Assembly (NCBI GenBank): GCA_036004445.1
Contig: DASYRL010000055.1
Location: 1-49,438 of the forward strand
Source of the DNA: DASXUC01 sp036004445
Lineage (GTDB): Bacteria; Sysuimicrobiota; Sysuimicrobiia; Sysuimicrobiales; Kaftiobacteriaceae
DNA length: 49,438 bases
Direction of reading: 5' to 3'
The notes beneath the pieces are model-generated. The model had not been told where the DNA came from, did no database searches, and worked only from the letters and a program-made list of their open reading frames with translations. The first letter of the stretch is position 1. Each line of letters opens with the position of its first letter. Position numbers and translations under genes: made by a program. Shown here piece by piece: positions 24,260-32,436 of this stretch.

Positions 24260-25008
24260 TGGGTAAACTCGACGGGAAGGCCGCGCTCATCACCGGCGCG
24301 TCAGGTGGCCTCGGGCAGGCCGTCGCCACAGCCCTGGCCGCCGCCGGCGCCGCCGTGGCCATCCACTATGGGACCAATTGGGACGGCGCCGAGCGCGTCG
24401 TCGCGGACATCATCGCGCGGGGCGGTCGGGCGATCAGCGTCCAGGGCGACCTGACTTCGCCCGAGGCGGCGCAGCGGGTGATGACCGAGGTGAAGGAGGC
24501 GCTGGGCGCCCTCCACATCCTTGTCAACAATGCCGGGATGACCCGTGACACGCTCGTGCTGCGCATGACGGACGATGACTGGCACAACGTACTGGAAGCG
24601 AACCTGACCGCGACGTTCTACTGCACGAGGGCCGCCCTGCGCGAAATGCTCCGCCAGCGGTCCGGGCGCATCGTGAACATGACCTCGGTGGTGGCGGAGG
24701 TCGGCACGCCCGGACAGGCCAACTACGTCGCGGCGAAAGCGGGGATCATCGGGCTGACGAAAGCGGTCGCCCGCGAGGTCGGATCGCGCGGGATCACCGT
24801 GAACGCGGTGGCCCCGGGGTTCATCGCGGCGGGCATGACGGAGCGATTGGCCCCCGGAGTCGCGGAATCATACCTGGAGCAGGTTCCGTTAGGACGGGCA
24901 GGGAAACCTGAGGAAGTAGCCGCCGTGGTCGCCTTTCTCGTGTCCGACGATGCCGCCTATATTACCGGGCAGGTCATCAACGTCGACGGCGGCCTGGTGA
25001 TGCGTTGA
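24259..25008 (+). CDS. fabG: 3-oxoacyl-ACP reductase
   Basis: 249 residues, ATG overlapping the fabD stop (TAATG). SDR motifs TGASGGLG (NADPH), NNAG, Ser in NMTSVV and Y-x3-K in ANYVAAKAG. Reduces 3-ketoacyl-ACP in each elongation round. A close paralogue lies at 41,346, where it is not in a fab context. Confidence 0.96.
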   Translation: MGKLDGKAALITGASGGLGQAVATALAAAGAAVAIHYGTNWDGAERVVADIIARGGRAISVQGDLTSPEAAQRVMTEVKEALGALHILVNNAGMTRDTLVLRMTDDDWHNVLEANLTATFYCTRAALREMLRQRSGRIVNMTSVVAEVGTPGQANYVAAKAGIIGLTKAVAREVGSRGITVNAVAPGFIAAGMTERLAPGVAESYLEQVPLGRAGKPEEVAAVVAFLVSDDAAYITGQVINVDGGLVMR

Positions 25009-25057
25009 GATCGGGCCGGCGTCTTGACTCAATCTTGTGGCGGGGGTGCGATTGAAG

Positions 25058-25318
25058 ATGGCTTCAGCATTCGAGCGCGTAAAAGGCATCGTTGTCGAGC
25101 AGCTGAACGTGGCACCCGATGAGGTGACCGCCGAAGCCTCGTTCATCGAGGACCTGGGTGCTGACTCGCTCGACGTGGTGGAACTGGTCATGGCGCTGGA
25201 GGAAGAGTTCGGGGTCAGCATTGCCGATGAAGATGCCGAAAAGATCGTCACGGTCGGTGACGCCGTGAAGTACATCGAGGCGCATGCAGGGGACGGGTCT
25301 GGCGCCGGCACGAAGTAG
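25058..25318 (+). CDS. acpP: Acyl carrier protein
   Basis: 86 residues from ATG 25058 (an in-frame start 21 nt earlier adds MAGVRLK). The phosphopantetheine serine is in the DSL motif of EDLGADSLDVVELVMALEEEFG. Acidic helical bundle, usual length plus a Gly/Ala tail. Supplies the carrier for FabD, FabH, FabF and FabG; its prosthetic group derives from CoA, made with CoaD upstream. Confidence 0.96.
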   Translation: MASAFERVKGIVVEQLNVAPDEVTAEASFIEDLGADSLDVVELVMALEEEFGVSIADEDAEKIVTVGDAVKYIEAHAGDGSGAGTK

Positions 25319-25330
25319 GGAGAGCCGCCG

Positions 25331-26578
25331 GTGACCTCGCGCCGCGTCGCCGTCACCGGGCTGGGCGTCGTCAGTCCAATCGGGACCGGAATCGAGGCGT
25401 TCTGGCAGAGCCTCATGCAGGGCCGCAGCGGGGTGCGCCGGGTCACCGCCTTTGACGCCTCCGAGCTGGAAACACAGATCGCGGCCGAAGTGCTCGATTT
25501 CGATCCCCTCGCGTTCATGGACAAGAAGGAGGCGCGGCGCAACGACCGGTTCGTCCAGTTCGCCTACGCGGCGTGCCGGATGGCGCTGGACGATGCCGGT
25601 TTCAGCATCACCCGCGACAACGCCGGGCAGGTCGGCGTCCTGATCGGATCCGGAATCGGCGGAGCGACCACCTGGGAAGCCCAGCACCGGATCCTCATCG
25701 AACGGGGCCCGCAGCGCGTCAGCCCGTTTTTCATCCCGATGATCATCATCAACATGGCCGCGGGCGTCTGCTCGATCCTGCTGGGCGCCAAAGGGCCCAA
25801 CAGCGCGGTGGTCACGGCCTGCGCCACCGGCGGCAACGCCATCGGCGAGGCCATGCGCATCGTCCAGCGCGGGGAAGCCGTGGCCATGCTGGCCGGAGGG
25901 TCGGAGGCGGCGATCACGATGCTCAGCATGGCCGGGTTCTGCTCGATGCGGGCGATGTCGACGCGCAACGACGCGCCCGAGCGGGCCAGCCGGCCGTTTG
26001 ACGCCGAGCGCGACGGGTTCATCATGGGGGAGGGCGCCGGGATCGTGCTGGTGGAGGACCTGGAACACGCGCTGCGCCGCGAGGCGCACATCTACGCGGA
26101 GCTGGTCGGCTACGGCATGAGCGGCGACGCGTTTCACATCACGCAGCCCGACCCGGAAGCCGAGGGCGCCTCGCGCAGCATCCGCAACGCGCTGCACGAC
26201 GCGAAGATGGATCCCCCGGCGATCGACTACGTCAACGCCCACGGCACGAGCACGCCGTACAACGACCGCACCGAGACGATCGCCATCAAGCGCGTGTTCG
26301 GCCCGCACGCCAGACAGCTGCCCGTCAGCTCGACCAAGTCGATGACCGGGCACCTGCTGGGCGCCGCCGGCGGCGTCGAGCTCATCATCTGCGCGCTGGC
26401 CATCGAGCATCAAATGGTGCCCCCGACGATCAACTACGAGCACCCCGATCCCGAGTGCGACCTCGACTACGTGCCGAACGAGGCGCGGCCCGCGCGAGTG
26501 GTGGCGGCCATGTCCAACGCCTTCGGGTTCGGCGGCCACAACGCAATCCTGATCGTCCGCAAGTATGATGCCGCCTGA
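25331..26578 (+). CDS. fabF: 3-oxoacyl-ACP synthase II
   Basis: 415 residues, GTG behind GGGAGAGCC. Catalytic Cys in VVTACATGGNAIG, His in NAHGTSTPYND and His in KSMTGHLLGAAGG: complete C-H-H set of elongating ketosynthases. Extends acyl-ACP chains. Its 3' end overlaps rnc by 14 bp. Confidence 0.97.
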   Translation: MTSRRVAVTGLGVVSPIGTGIEAFWQSLMQGRSGVRRVTAFDASELETQIAAEVLDFDPLAFMDKKEARRNDRFVQFAYAACRMALDDAGFSITRDNAGQVGVLIGSGIGGATTWEAQHRILIERGPQRVSPFFIPMIIINMAAGVCSILLGAKGPNSAVVTACATGGNAIGEAMRIVQRGEAVAMLAGGSEAAITMLSMAGFCSMRAMSTRNDAPERASRPFDAERDGFIMGEGAGIVLVEDLEHALRREAHIYAELVGYGMSGDAFHITQPDPEAEGASRSIRNALHDAKMDPPAIDYVNAHGTSTPYNDRTETIAIKRVFGPHARQLPVSSTKSMTGHLLGAAGGVELIICALAIEHQMVPPTINYEHPDPECDLDYVPNEARPARVVAAMSNAFGFGGHNAILIVRKYDAA

Positions 26579-27326
26579 CGCCGTCACCGAAGCCCCCGAC
26601 CTCCAGCTCGACGAACAGCGCCTCGCCCAGCTGCAGGAGATGGAGGGCAAGCTCGACGTCCGCTTCCGCGACCGGGCGCTGCTGAACCTCGCCCTCCAGC
26701 ACGGGTCCTACGGCCACGAGGGCCGCGGCGGGCGGCGCGAGAGTTACGAGCGGCTGGAGCTCCTCGGCGACGCGGTGCTCAACCTCGTCGTCTGCGACTA
26801 CCTGTACTACCGCTTCACCGACGCCCCCGAAGGCGAGCTGGCCAAACTCCGCGCCCGCATCGTCAGCGAACCGTGGCTGGCCCGCATCGCCCGCACCCTC
26901 GACTTGGGCCGGTTCATCCTGATGGGCAAAGGGGAAGAGAAGTCCGGCGGACGGGCGCGCGCCTCGATGCTGGCGGACGTGGTGGAGGCCGTCCTCGGCG
27001 CGGTCTACGTCGATTCCGGATTCGGCGTGGCCCACGCGGTCACGTCGCGGCTGCTGCAGGACGTGTACGAGGATCTGGAAGCGCCCAGCGACGACTACAA
27101 GAGCGAACTGCAAGAGCTGCTGCAGGAGCGGGAGCGGCGGCTGCCCCGCTACCGCATCAAGGACGCCGAAGGACCGGATCACGCGAAGCAGTTCATCGCC
27201 ACGGTCGAAGCCGGCGGGCGGGTGCTGGGCGAAGGCCGGGGCCAGAGCAAGAAACAGGCGGAACAGGCCGCGGCGCGCGCGGCACTGGAGTTTCTGCGGC
27301 GCAAGAAGTCTCGCGCCGCGCGATGA
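26565..27326 (+). CDS. rnc: Ribonuclease III
   Basis: 253 residues, ATG inside the fabF end. The signature ERLELLGDAVLNLVV and the second acidic motif ADVVEAVLGAVYVD form the two-metal active site; a dsRNA-binding domain follows (YKSELQELLQ ... KKQAEQAAARAAL). It processes rRNA and structured mRNAs. It is followed by a perfect-looking 18-bp hairpin that could itself be an RNase III substrate. Confidence 0.97.
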   Translation: MMPPDAVTEAPDLQLDEQRLAQLQEMEGKLDVRFRDRALLNLALQHGSYGHEGRGGRRESYERLELLGDAVLNLVVCDYLYYRFTDAPEGELAKLRARIVSEPWLARIARTLDLGRFILMGKGEEKSGGRARASMLADVVEAVLGAVYVDSGFGVAHAVTSRLLQDVYEDLEAPSDDYKSELQELLQERERRLPRYRIKDAEGPDHAKQFIATVEAGGRVLGEGRGQSKKQAEQAAARAALEFLRRKKSRAAR

Positions 27327-27393
27327 ATCCCGTGCCAACTCGGGTGCCAAATGTGCGCATCCGGTACGACTGACTCCCGAGTTGGTACGGGAT
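27327..27393 (+). repeat. Long inverted repeat filling the rnc-HIT gap
   Basis: CCCGTGCCAACTCGGG (27329-27344) pairs with CCCGAGTTGGTACGGG (27376-27391) over 16 bp with one G-U pair, and AT at 27327-27328 can extend the stem into the ATG of the next gene. GTGCCAA recurs at 27332 and 27344 (12-nt period). The stem begins one base after the rnc stop and takes in the HIT start codon, so it could hide that start or act as an RNase III site. Confidence 0.8.
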
Positions 27394-27886
27394 GAAACAG
27401 CTGTGGGCCCCCTGGCGCCTCGCCTATATCCAGCAGGACCACCCTGAAGGCTGCATCTTCTGCCGGGCGGTCGATGGCAACCGCGACCGGGAGACCCTGG
27501 TGGTCCACCGGCGCCCGCGGACGTTCGTCATCATGAACCTCTACCCGTACAACTCCGGCCACGTGATGGTGGTTCCGAACCGCCACGTCGGGCGGCCGGC
27601 GGACCTCGACGACGCGGAGCTCCTCGAATTGATGCAGACCACGGTACTAAGCCACCGCGCGCTGGAGGCCGTCTTTCATCCCGAGGGGAGCAACATCGGG
27701 ATGAACCTGGGACGCGCCGCCGGCGCAGGCATCGATGACCACCTGCACGTCCACGTCGTCCCCCGCTGGGTGGGGGACACGAACTTCATGCCGGTCCTCG
27801 GCGACGTGAAGGTGATTCCCGAGCAGCTGGAAGCCACCTACGACCGACTCGCCGCGGCCTTCGCCGAATTGGAGCAGGCGCGATGA
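27392..27886 (+). CDS. HIT family hydrolase/nucleotidyl transferase
   Basis: 164 residues. The start LWAPWRLAYI, the zinc pair CIFC with a downstream histidine, and the histidine triad HLHVHVVPRW place it among Ap4A-phosphorylase-like HIT proteins, longer than HinT. It would act on dinucleoside polyphosphates or AMP derivatives. The M28 peptidase gene overlaps by 4 bp. No clear Shine-Dalgarno is free of the upstream hairpin. Confidence 0.93.
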   Translation: MKQLWAPWRLAYIQQDHPEGCIFCRAVDGNRDRETLVVHRRPRTFVIMNLYPYNSGHVMVVPNRHVGRPADLDDAELLELMQTTVLSHRALEAVFHPEGSNIGMNLGRAAGAGIDDHLHVHVVPRWVGDTNFMPVLGDVKVIPEQLEATYDRLAAAFAELEQAR

Positions 27887-29118
27887 GGCGGCTGTTGAGT
27901 CCGGGGATCATCCTGGTGCTCGCCGCGGCCGCGCTGGCCGCCCCGGCACCTGTGCTGCCGGCGGCCTCGCCCCAGCAGGCGCTGCAGCACGACGTGGTAT
28001 TGAGCCAACAGATCGGCCCGCGCCCGGCGGGCTCGGCCAACGACGCGCGGGGGGCCGACTACATCGCGGAGCAGTTCCGCGCGCTGGGCTACACCGTCGA
28101 GCGGCAGCAGTTTCCGTTCCGGTATTTTGAAGAGACGCGGGCGCCGTCGCTCACCGTCGCGGCGCCCACGCAGGCGGCCATCCGTCTGATCACCTTGGAA
28201 TTCTCCGCCTCCACACCGCCTGATGGCCTGGAGGCGGAGGTCGTCGCGGCGGGGCTGGGCCGGGCGCAGGATCTCAGCGGCAAGGCGCTGGAGGGGAAGA
28301 TTGCACTGGTCGAGCGGGGGGAGATCCAGTTCCGCGAGAAGGCCGCCAATGTCGCCGCCGCCGGGGGCGTGGCGGTCATCGTCTATAACACGGCGGGCGG
28401 GCCGATTGCGGCAACCCTGGTGGAGCCGTCCCGCATTCCCGCCGTCATCATCGGACGAGACGATGGCCAGCGCCTGCTCGAGTTGCTGAAAACCGGGTCC
28501 GTCCGCGCGCGGCTCGTGGTCAGGACGATCGCCGAACAGCGCACGACCGAGAACGTGATCGGGATCAAACGCGGCACGACCGCGGCGAACGAGATCGTCG
28601 TCGTCGGCGGCCACCGCGATTCGGTGCGGGTCAGTCCGGGTGCGAACGACAATGGATCGGGCACGGCGGCGGTGCTGGAGGCGGCCCGCCTACTGGCGGG
28701 GGTCCCGACTGCGCGCACGATCCACTTCATCGGGTTCGGGGCCGAAGAGGTCGGGTTGATCGGATCGGCGTTCTACGTGAAGAACGCCACCGCCACCATT
28801 GCCGGCATGGTGAACATGGACATGGTCGGGCGCGGCCCGGGAATCATGGCGGGGAATCAGACCGGGCAGCCGTTCATGCTGGAGATTGCCGACGCAGTGG
28901 CCCGCCGCGCGGGCATCAGCCTGCGCCGGTTCCGCCTTGGGCAGAGCGACCATGTTTCCTTCGAGCAGGCCGGGATTCCCGCCGTGTTCCTCCACACCGG
29001 CGATGACGACGCCATCCACACGCCCAACGATACGATCGACCGCGTCAGCGGGCAGCTCATCGCCACGGCCGCGAGCCTGGCGGCCGGCATCGCCCTGGAG
29101 GTCGCCAACAGACGCTAA
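27883..29118 (+). CDS. Secreted M28-family aminopeptidase with PA domain
   Basis: 411 residues with a Sec signal peptide (hydrophobic residues 5-30). A protease-associated domain lies around residues 100-210 (KIALVERGEIQFREKAANVAAAG). Zinc ligands of the M28 fold are visible: VVGGHRDSV (His), GANDNGSG (Asp), GFGAEEVG (Glu-Glu), NMDMVGRG (Asp) and DAIHTPNDT (His). It probably removes N-terminal residues from peptides outside the membrane. Confidence 0.93.
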   Translation: MRRLLSPGIILVLAAAALAAPAPVLPAASPQQALQHDVVLSQQIGPRPAGSANDARGADYIAEQFRALGYTVERQQFPFRYFEETRAPSLTVAAPTQAAIRLITLEFSASTPPDGLEAEVVAAGLGRAQDLSGKALEGKIALVERGEIQFREKAANVAAAGGVAVIVYNTAGGPIAATLVEPSRIPAVIIGRDDGQRLLELLKTGSVRARLVVRTIAEQRTTENVIGIKRGTTAANEIVVVGGHRDSVRVSPGANDNGSGTAAVLEAARLLAGVPTARTIHFIGFGAEEVGLIGSAFYVKNATATIAGMVNMDMVGRGPGIMAGNQTGQPFMLEIADAVARRAGISLRRFRLGQSDHVSFEQAGIPAVFLHTGDDDAIHTPNDTIDRVSGQLIATAASLAAGIALEVANRR

Positions 29119-29125
29119 CAACGTC

Positions 29126-29275
29126 GTGACTTGTGACTCGTGACTCGTGACCCGGGGAAACGTGACGAGGTGGGTTCTTGTTGCGGTGGGGGAGCATCCG
29201 GGGATACAATTTGAGTCAAACAGGCCTTGTCTAAGGTAACCACTTACCAGTCACGAGTCACCAGTCACGAGTCAC
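29126..29275. repeat. Mirrored heptamer array D (GTGACTC units)
   Basis: Left arm 29126-29153: GTGACTT, GTGACTC, GTGACTC, GTGACCC. Right arm 29248-29275: CAGTCAC, GAGTCAC, CAGTCAC, GAGTCAC. Each arm is exactly 28 nt and they are complementary, separated by a 94-nt interior that contains a promoter-like sequence. It begins 8 nt after the peptidase stop and ends 4 nt before the paaA ATG, taking up the place of the Shine-Dalgarno. Confidence 0.9.
29181..29210 (+). promoter_or_regulatory. Predicted promoter of the paa operon
   Basis: TTGCGG (29181-29186), 18-bp spacer, TACAAT (29205-29210), inside the loop of array D. Only half of the hairpin would be in this transcript, so read-through RNA from the peptidase gene and RNA from this promoter would fold differently. 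Confidence 0.5.
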
Positions 29276-29279
29276 CAAC

Positions 29280-30221
29280 ATGGCCAACCCTGAATTCCCA
29301 GAAGAGAACCCAGAAAAGCTGGCCGAGTTCGAGGCCAAGATTGCGGGCGGAGAGCGGCTGGAGGCGGGTGAGTGGATGCCTGCCCAGTATCGCTATGAGT
29401 GCCTGCGCCTGATTCAGATGCACGCGAACTCGGAGCTGATGGGCGCGCTGCCCGAGCGAGAGTGGATCCCGCGGGCGCCGACGCTGAACCGCAAGATGGC
29501 GCTGGTGGCGAAGGTCCAGGATGAAGTCGGCCACGCCCAGCTGCTCTACCGGGTCGCGGAAGACCTGGGCAAGCCCCGGCGGCAGATGATCGAAGAGCTG
29601 CTGTCGGGCAAAAGCAAATTCCACAACGTGTTCCACTACCCCGCGGACACCTGGGCGGACGTGGCGGTCATCCAGGTGTTCGTGGACGGCGCCGCGATGC
29701 AGACCCAGGGCTCGCTGCGGGCCTCGAGTTACGCGCCGTACGCCCGCGTGCTCAAGCGCGTGTGCTACGAGGAAGACTTCCACATCCGTCTGGGGATCGA
29801 CGTGTACCGGACGTTGGCGGAGGGCACGCCCCGCCAGCGGGCGATGCTGCAGGACGCCCTCGACCGATGGTGGCAGCCGATCATGCATTTCTTCGGGCCT
29901 CGCGACCAGGCGTCACCGCATCTGGAAACGATGATGCGCTGGCGCATCAAGGTCAAGACGAACGACGAGCTGCGGCAGCAGTTCCTGCGGCAGTTCGTCC
30001 CGCTGATCACGGATTACGGCCTGCGGCTGCCCGATCCGCAGCTGCGGTGGAATGAAGCCGCGGGCGGCTACGACTACAGCGAGCCGGACTGGGACGAATT
30101 CAAGCGGGTCATCCGGGGCGATGGGCCGAAGACGGCCGCGCGCCTCGGGCTCCGCAACGACTACTGGCGCCGCCACCAATGGGTGCGCGACGCGCTGAGC
30201 GATTGGGGGATGGTCGCATGA
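29280..30221 (+). CDS. paaA: 1,2-phenylacetyl-CoA epoxidase catalytic subunit A
   Basis: 313 residues. Di-iron carboxylate motifs of the PaaA family: MHANSELMGALPERE, VQDEVGHAQLLYRVAEDLG (E-x2-H) and YEEDFHIRLG (E-x2-H), with WADVAVIQVFVDGAA between. With PaaB/C/D it forms the multicomponent monooxygenase making ring-1,2-epoxyphenylacetyl-CoA. A recognisable Shine-Dalgarno is missing because repeat array D runs up to the start. Confidence 0.96.
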   Translation: MANPEFPEENPEKLAEFEAKIAGGERLEAGEWMPAQYRYECLRLIQMHANSELMGALPEREWIPRAPTLNRKMALVAKVQDEVGHAQLLYRVAEDLGKPRRQMIEELLSGKSKFHNVFHYPADTWADVAVIQVFVDGAAMQTQGSLRASSYAPYARVLKRVCYEEDFHIRLGIDVYRTLAEGTPRQRAMLQDALDRWWQPIMHFFGPRDQASPHLETMMRWRIKVKTNDELRQQFLRQFVPLITDYGLRLPDPQLRWNEAAGGYDYSEPDWDEFKRVIRGDGPKTAARLGLRNDYWRRHQWVRDALSDWGMVA

Positions 30222-30754
30222 CGACAGCAGAAGAAGGGTTCACCCCGCTGCATCTCCACGACGGCCTGGTCAAGGCGCGCGCGAAGCTCTTCGAGTGGAT
30301 CCGCCCGCTGAGCCTCGAGCAGTACACGCAGGAATTTCCGCTCGGACTGAAGACCCTGCGCGCGACCATGATCGAGATTGCCAGCGGGGAATGGGTGTAC
30401 ACGCGCCGGCTGCAGGGAGAGGACGTGCTGCCACCGCCGCGGCGGCCGTTCGCCGCTCTCGCGCAGACCGGCTTCGGCCCGCTGGAGCCGGTGTGGCAGG
30501 AGGAGACGGAGCGGACGGTCCGGACCCTTCGCGAGATCTCGGATTGGAGCAAGCCGGTCGAGTATCTGATCCGGCGCACCGATCAGCCGGCATTGCGCGT
30601 CCAGACCACCACCGGCGGGATCGCCGCCCAGATGTTGTTCCACGAAGTGCACCATCGTGCGCAGGCCATGGCGATGCTCCGCCAGCTGGGGATTGCGGCG
30701 CAGAACCTGGATTTCTCCGTCTTCATGTTCCACCGCACCGAACTGCCCGCCTAG
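30218..30754 (+). CDS. DinB-family putative metalloenzyme inside the paa operon
   Basis: 178 residues, ATG overlapping the paaA stop (ATGA). Four-helix DinB/YfiT fold with the metal triad H (LHLHDGLVKAR) ... H-x3-H (LFHEVHHRAQAM). Family members include thiol-S-transferases and hydrolases. Its placement between paaA and paaB, tightly coupled, suggests a role in phenylacetate breakdown or in detoxifying the reactive epoxide, which is inference only. Confidence 0.9.
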   Translation: MTTAEEGFTPLHLHDGLVKARAKLFEWIRPLSLEQYTQEFPLGLKTLRATMIEIASGEWVYTRRLQGEDVLPPPRRPFAALAQTGFGPLEPVWQEETERTVRTLREISDWSKPVEYLIRRTDQPALRVQTTTGGIAAQMLFHEVHHRAQAMAMLRQLGIAAQNLDFSVFMFHRTELPA

Positions 30755-30762
30755 TCCGGCCC

Positions 30763-31086
30763 ATGCCCGCACTGTGGCAACTGCTGGGCAAAGATGAGAG
30801 CGAAGCGGCGCATCTGTTCGCCGTCTTCCGCCAGGACACCAAGAACGACCCGCACGTCCACGTGGGGGACGTTCACGCGGCCGATTCGGAAATGGCGTTG
30901 GTGCTGGCCAAGGAGCAGTTCGCCCGCCGCGACCCCTGCGTGAGTCTCTGGGTGGTGCCCTACACGGCCATCGCCGCCACCGCCTACGCCGACAGCGACA
31001 TGTTCGAGCCCGCCATCGACAAGAGCTACCGGTTCGGCGGTTCATACCGTGAGCAGCAGCGGATCATGAAGGGACGCCGGCGCTGA
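30763..31086 (+). CDS. paaB: 1,2-phenylacetyl-CoA epoxidase subunit B
   Basis: 107 residues from ATG 30763. Conserved PaaB strings HVHVGDVHAADSEMALVLAKEQFARR and SLWVVP are present. Small structural subunit connecting PaaAC units. It starts 9 bp after the dinB stop, and is slightly longer than typical PaaB (about 95). Confidence 0.93.
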   Translation: MPALWQLLGKDESEAAHLFAVFRQDTKNDPHVHVGDVHAADSEMALVLAKEQFARRDPCVSLWVVPYTAIAATAYADSDMFEPAIDKSYRFGGSYREQQRIMKGRRR

Positions 31087-31091
31087 TGCGA

Positions 31092-31127
31092 ACCTACTCA
31101 ACCTACACAACCGACAGGACCTACACA
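31092..31127 (+). repeat. Tandem 9-mer array E (ACCTACACA units)
   Basis: Four units with exact 9-nt period: ACCTACTCA, ACCTACACA, ACCGACAGG, ACCTACACA (31092-31127), then a decaying ACCGCATG. It begins 5 nt after the paaB stop and fills the gap to paaC, without a complementary arm. It leaves no Shine-Dalgarno for paaC. Confidence 0.85.
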
Positions 31128-31132
31128 ACCGC

Positions 31133-31903
31133 ATGCTTCAACTAGAGGATCCGGCGGTCCGTGCGTCGCTGGCCGGCTATCTGCTGGCGATCGCCGACGA
31201 CGAATTGATGATCGGCCACCGCCACTCGGAGTGGACCGGGTTCGCGCCCGACATCGAGTCCGACGTCGCGCTGTCCTCGATTGCGCAGGAGGAAATCGGC
31301 CACGCGAAGTTGTTCTACGAGCAGGCCGCCGGTCTCGCCGGTGGCAGCGCCGATGCGTTCGCCTATGGGCGCTCCCCCGGCGAGTTCCGCAACGCCGTGT
31401 TCACCGAACGGCCGAACGGTGACTGGGGATTCAGTATCGTTCGGCTTTTCCTCTATGACCGTGCGGATGCCCACCGGCTCGCGTCCCTGGCCGCGGGAAA
31501 CGCCAAGCCGCTGGCCGACTTGTCGACGGCGCTCCGCCGCGAGGAGAAGTACCACCTCGCGTACGGAGAGCAGTGGCTGCGGCACCTGGCCGGAGCCTCG
31601 CCGGAGGCGCAGGAGAGGGTGCAGGCCGCCCTGGACGGCGCCTGGCCGGAGGCCGTGGGCCTGTTTGAGCCCGTCGAGAACGAGCAGGCGCTGGTGCAGT
31701 CCGGTATCATGAACGTAGATAGCAGAACGCAGGCGGATCGGTGGCGGGCCGACGTCACCCCAGTGATCGAGCAACTGGGCCTGCGGGTCAGCGAAGTGCG
31801 GGTGACCCCCGGAGGGCGGTCGGGACAGCACAGCGAGGACCTGGCCGTCTTGCTCGAGGAAATGACGTCAGTGTGGAGATCCGACCCGGAAGCCACCTGG
31901 TAA
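31133..31903 (+). CDS. paaC: 1,2-phenylacetyl-CoA epoxidase subunit C
   Basis: 256 residues. Ferritin-like fold with LAIADDELMIGHRHSEWTG and SIAQEEIGHAKLFYEQ, then LRREEKYHLAYGEQWLRHL, as in PaaC (PaaI). It is the structural partner of PaaA. ATG 31133 sits directly behind array E, so translation may depend on the AC-rich leader or coupling. Confidence 0.95.
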   Translation: MLQLEDPAVRASLAGYLLAIADDELMIGHRHSEWTGFAPDIESDVALSSIAQEEIGHAKLFYEQAAGLAGGSADAFAYGRSPGEFRNAVFTERPNGDWGFSIVRLFLYDRADAHRLASLAAGNAKPLADLSTALRREEKYHLAYGEQWLRHLAGASPEAQERVQAALDGAWPEAVGLFEPVENEQALVQSGIMNVDSRTQADRWRADVTPVIEQLGLRVSEVRVTPGGRSGQHSEDLAVLLEEMTSVWRSDPEATW

Positions 31904-31907
31904 CGGC

Positions 31908-31950
31908 GGGAACATGGGAACAGGAACCGGGAACAGGGAACAGGAAGGGA
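31908..31950 (+). repeat. Tandem heptamer array F (GGGAACA units)
   Basis: GGGAACAT, GGGAACA, GGAACC, GGGAACA, GGGAACA, GGAAGGGA (31908-31950), single-armed. It begins 4 nt after the paaC stop and its last unit, AGGAAGGGA, sits at the Shine-Dalgarno position of paaD. Confidence 0.85.
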
Positions 31951-31953
31951 CCT

Positions 31954-32433
31954 ATGGGACGGATTGCAACGGATCTCGAAACGAAGATCTGGACCACGCT
32001 TGAGATGGTCGAGGATCCCGAGCTGCCGATCTCGGTGACCGATCTGGGGATGATCGACCGGGTTGACGTGTCCGAGGGCCGAGTCCGGATCACCATGGTG
32101 CCCACCTACAGCGCGTGTCCGGCGATCGACGTCATGCGCCAGGACATCCAGACCCGTGTGAAGACGCTCCCCGGCGTAGCGGACGTCAGTGTCGAGCTCT
32201 CATTCGCGCGCCCCTGGACCATGGACCGGATGACGGGGCGGGGGAAAGAGCGGCTCAAGCAACACGGCATGTCGGTCCCCAGGTCTAGCGCGGGCCCCGT
32301 GGTGTGTCCGTTTTGCGGATCGACCAACACGACCATCGAGAACCCATTCGGACCGACGTTGTGCCGGGCGATCTACTACTGCGCTGACTGCAAGAACCCC
32401 ATCGAACGGTTCAAGGCGCCCCGCGACGACTGA
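31954..32433 (+). CDS. paaD: 1,2-phenylacetyl-CoA epoxidase subunit D (MIP18/DUF59 family)
   Basis: 159 residues. N-terminal DUF59 domain: VEDPELPISVTDLGMIDRV and TYSACPAIDVM (metal-cluster cysteine). C-terminal zinc ribbon CPFCGSTNTT ... CADCKNP. PaaD is thought to help assemble the Fe/Fe-S centres of the epoxidase. The reductase subunit gene paaE and the ligase paaK are not in the window. Confidence 0.94.
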   Translation: MGRIATDLETKIWTTLEMVEDPELPISVTDLGMIDRVDVSEGRVRITMVPTYSACPAIDVMRQDIQTRVKTLPGVADVSVELSFARPWTMDRMTGRGKERLKQHGMSVPRSSAGPVVCPFCGSTNTTIENPFGPTLCRAIYYCADCKNPIERFKAPRDD

Positions 32434-32436
32434 GGC

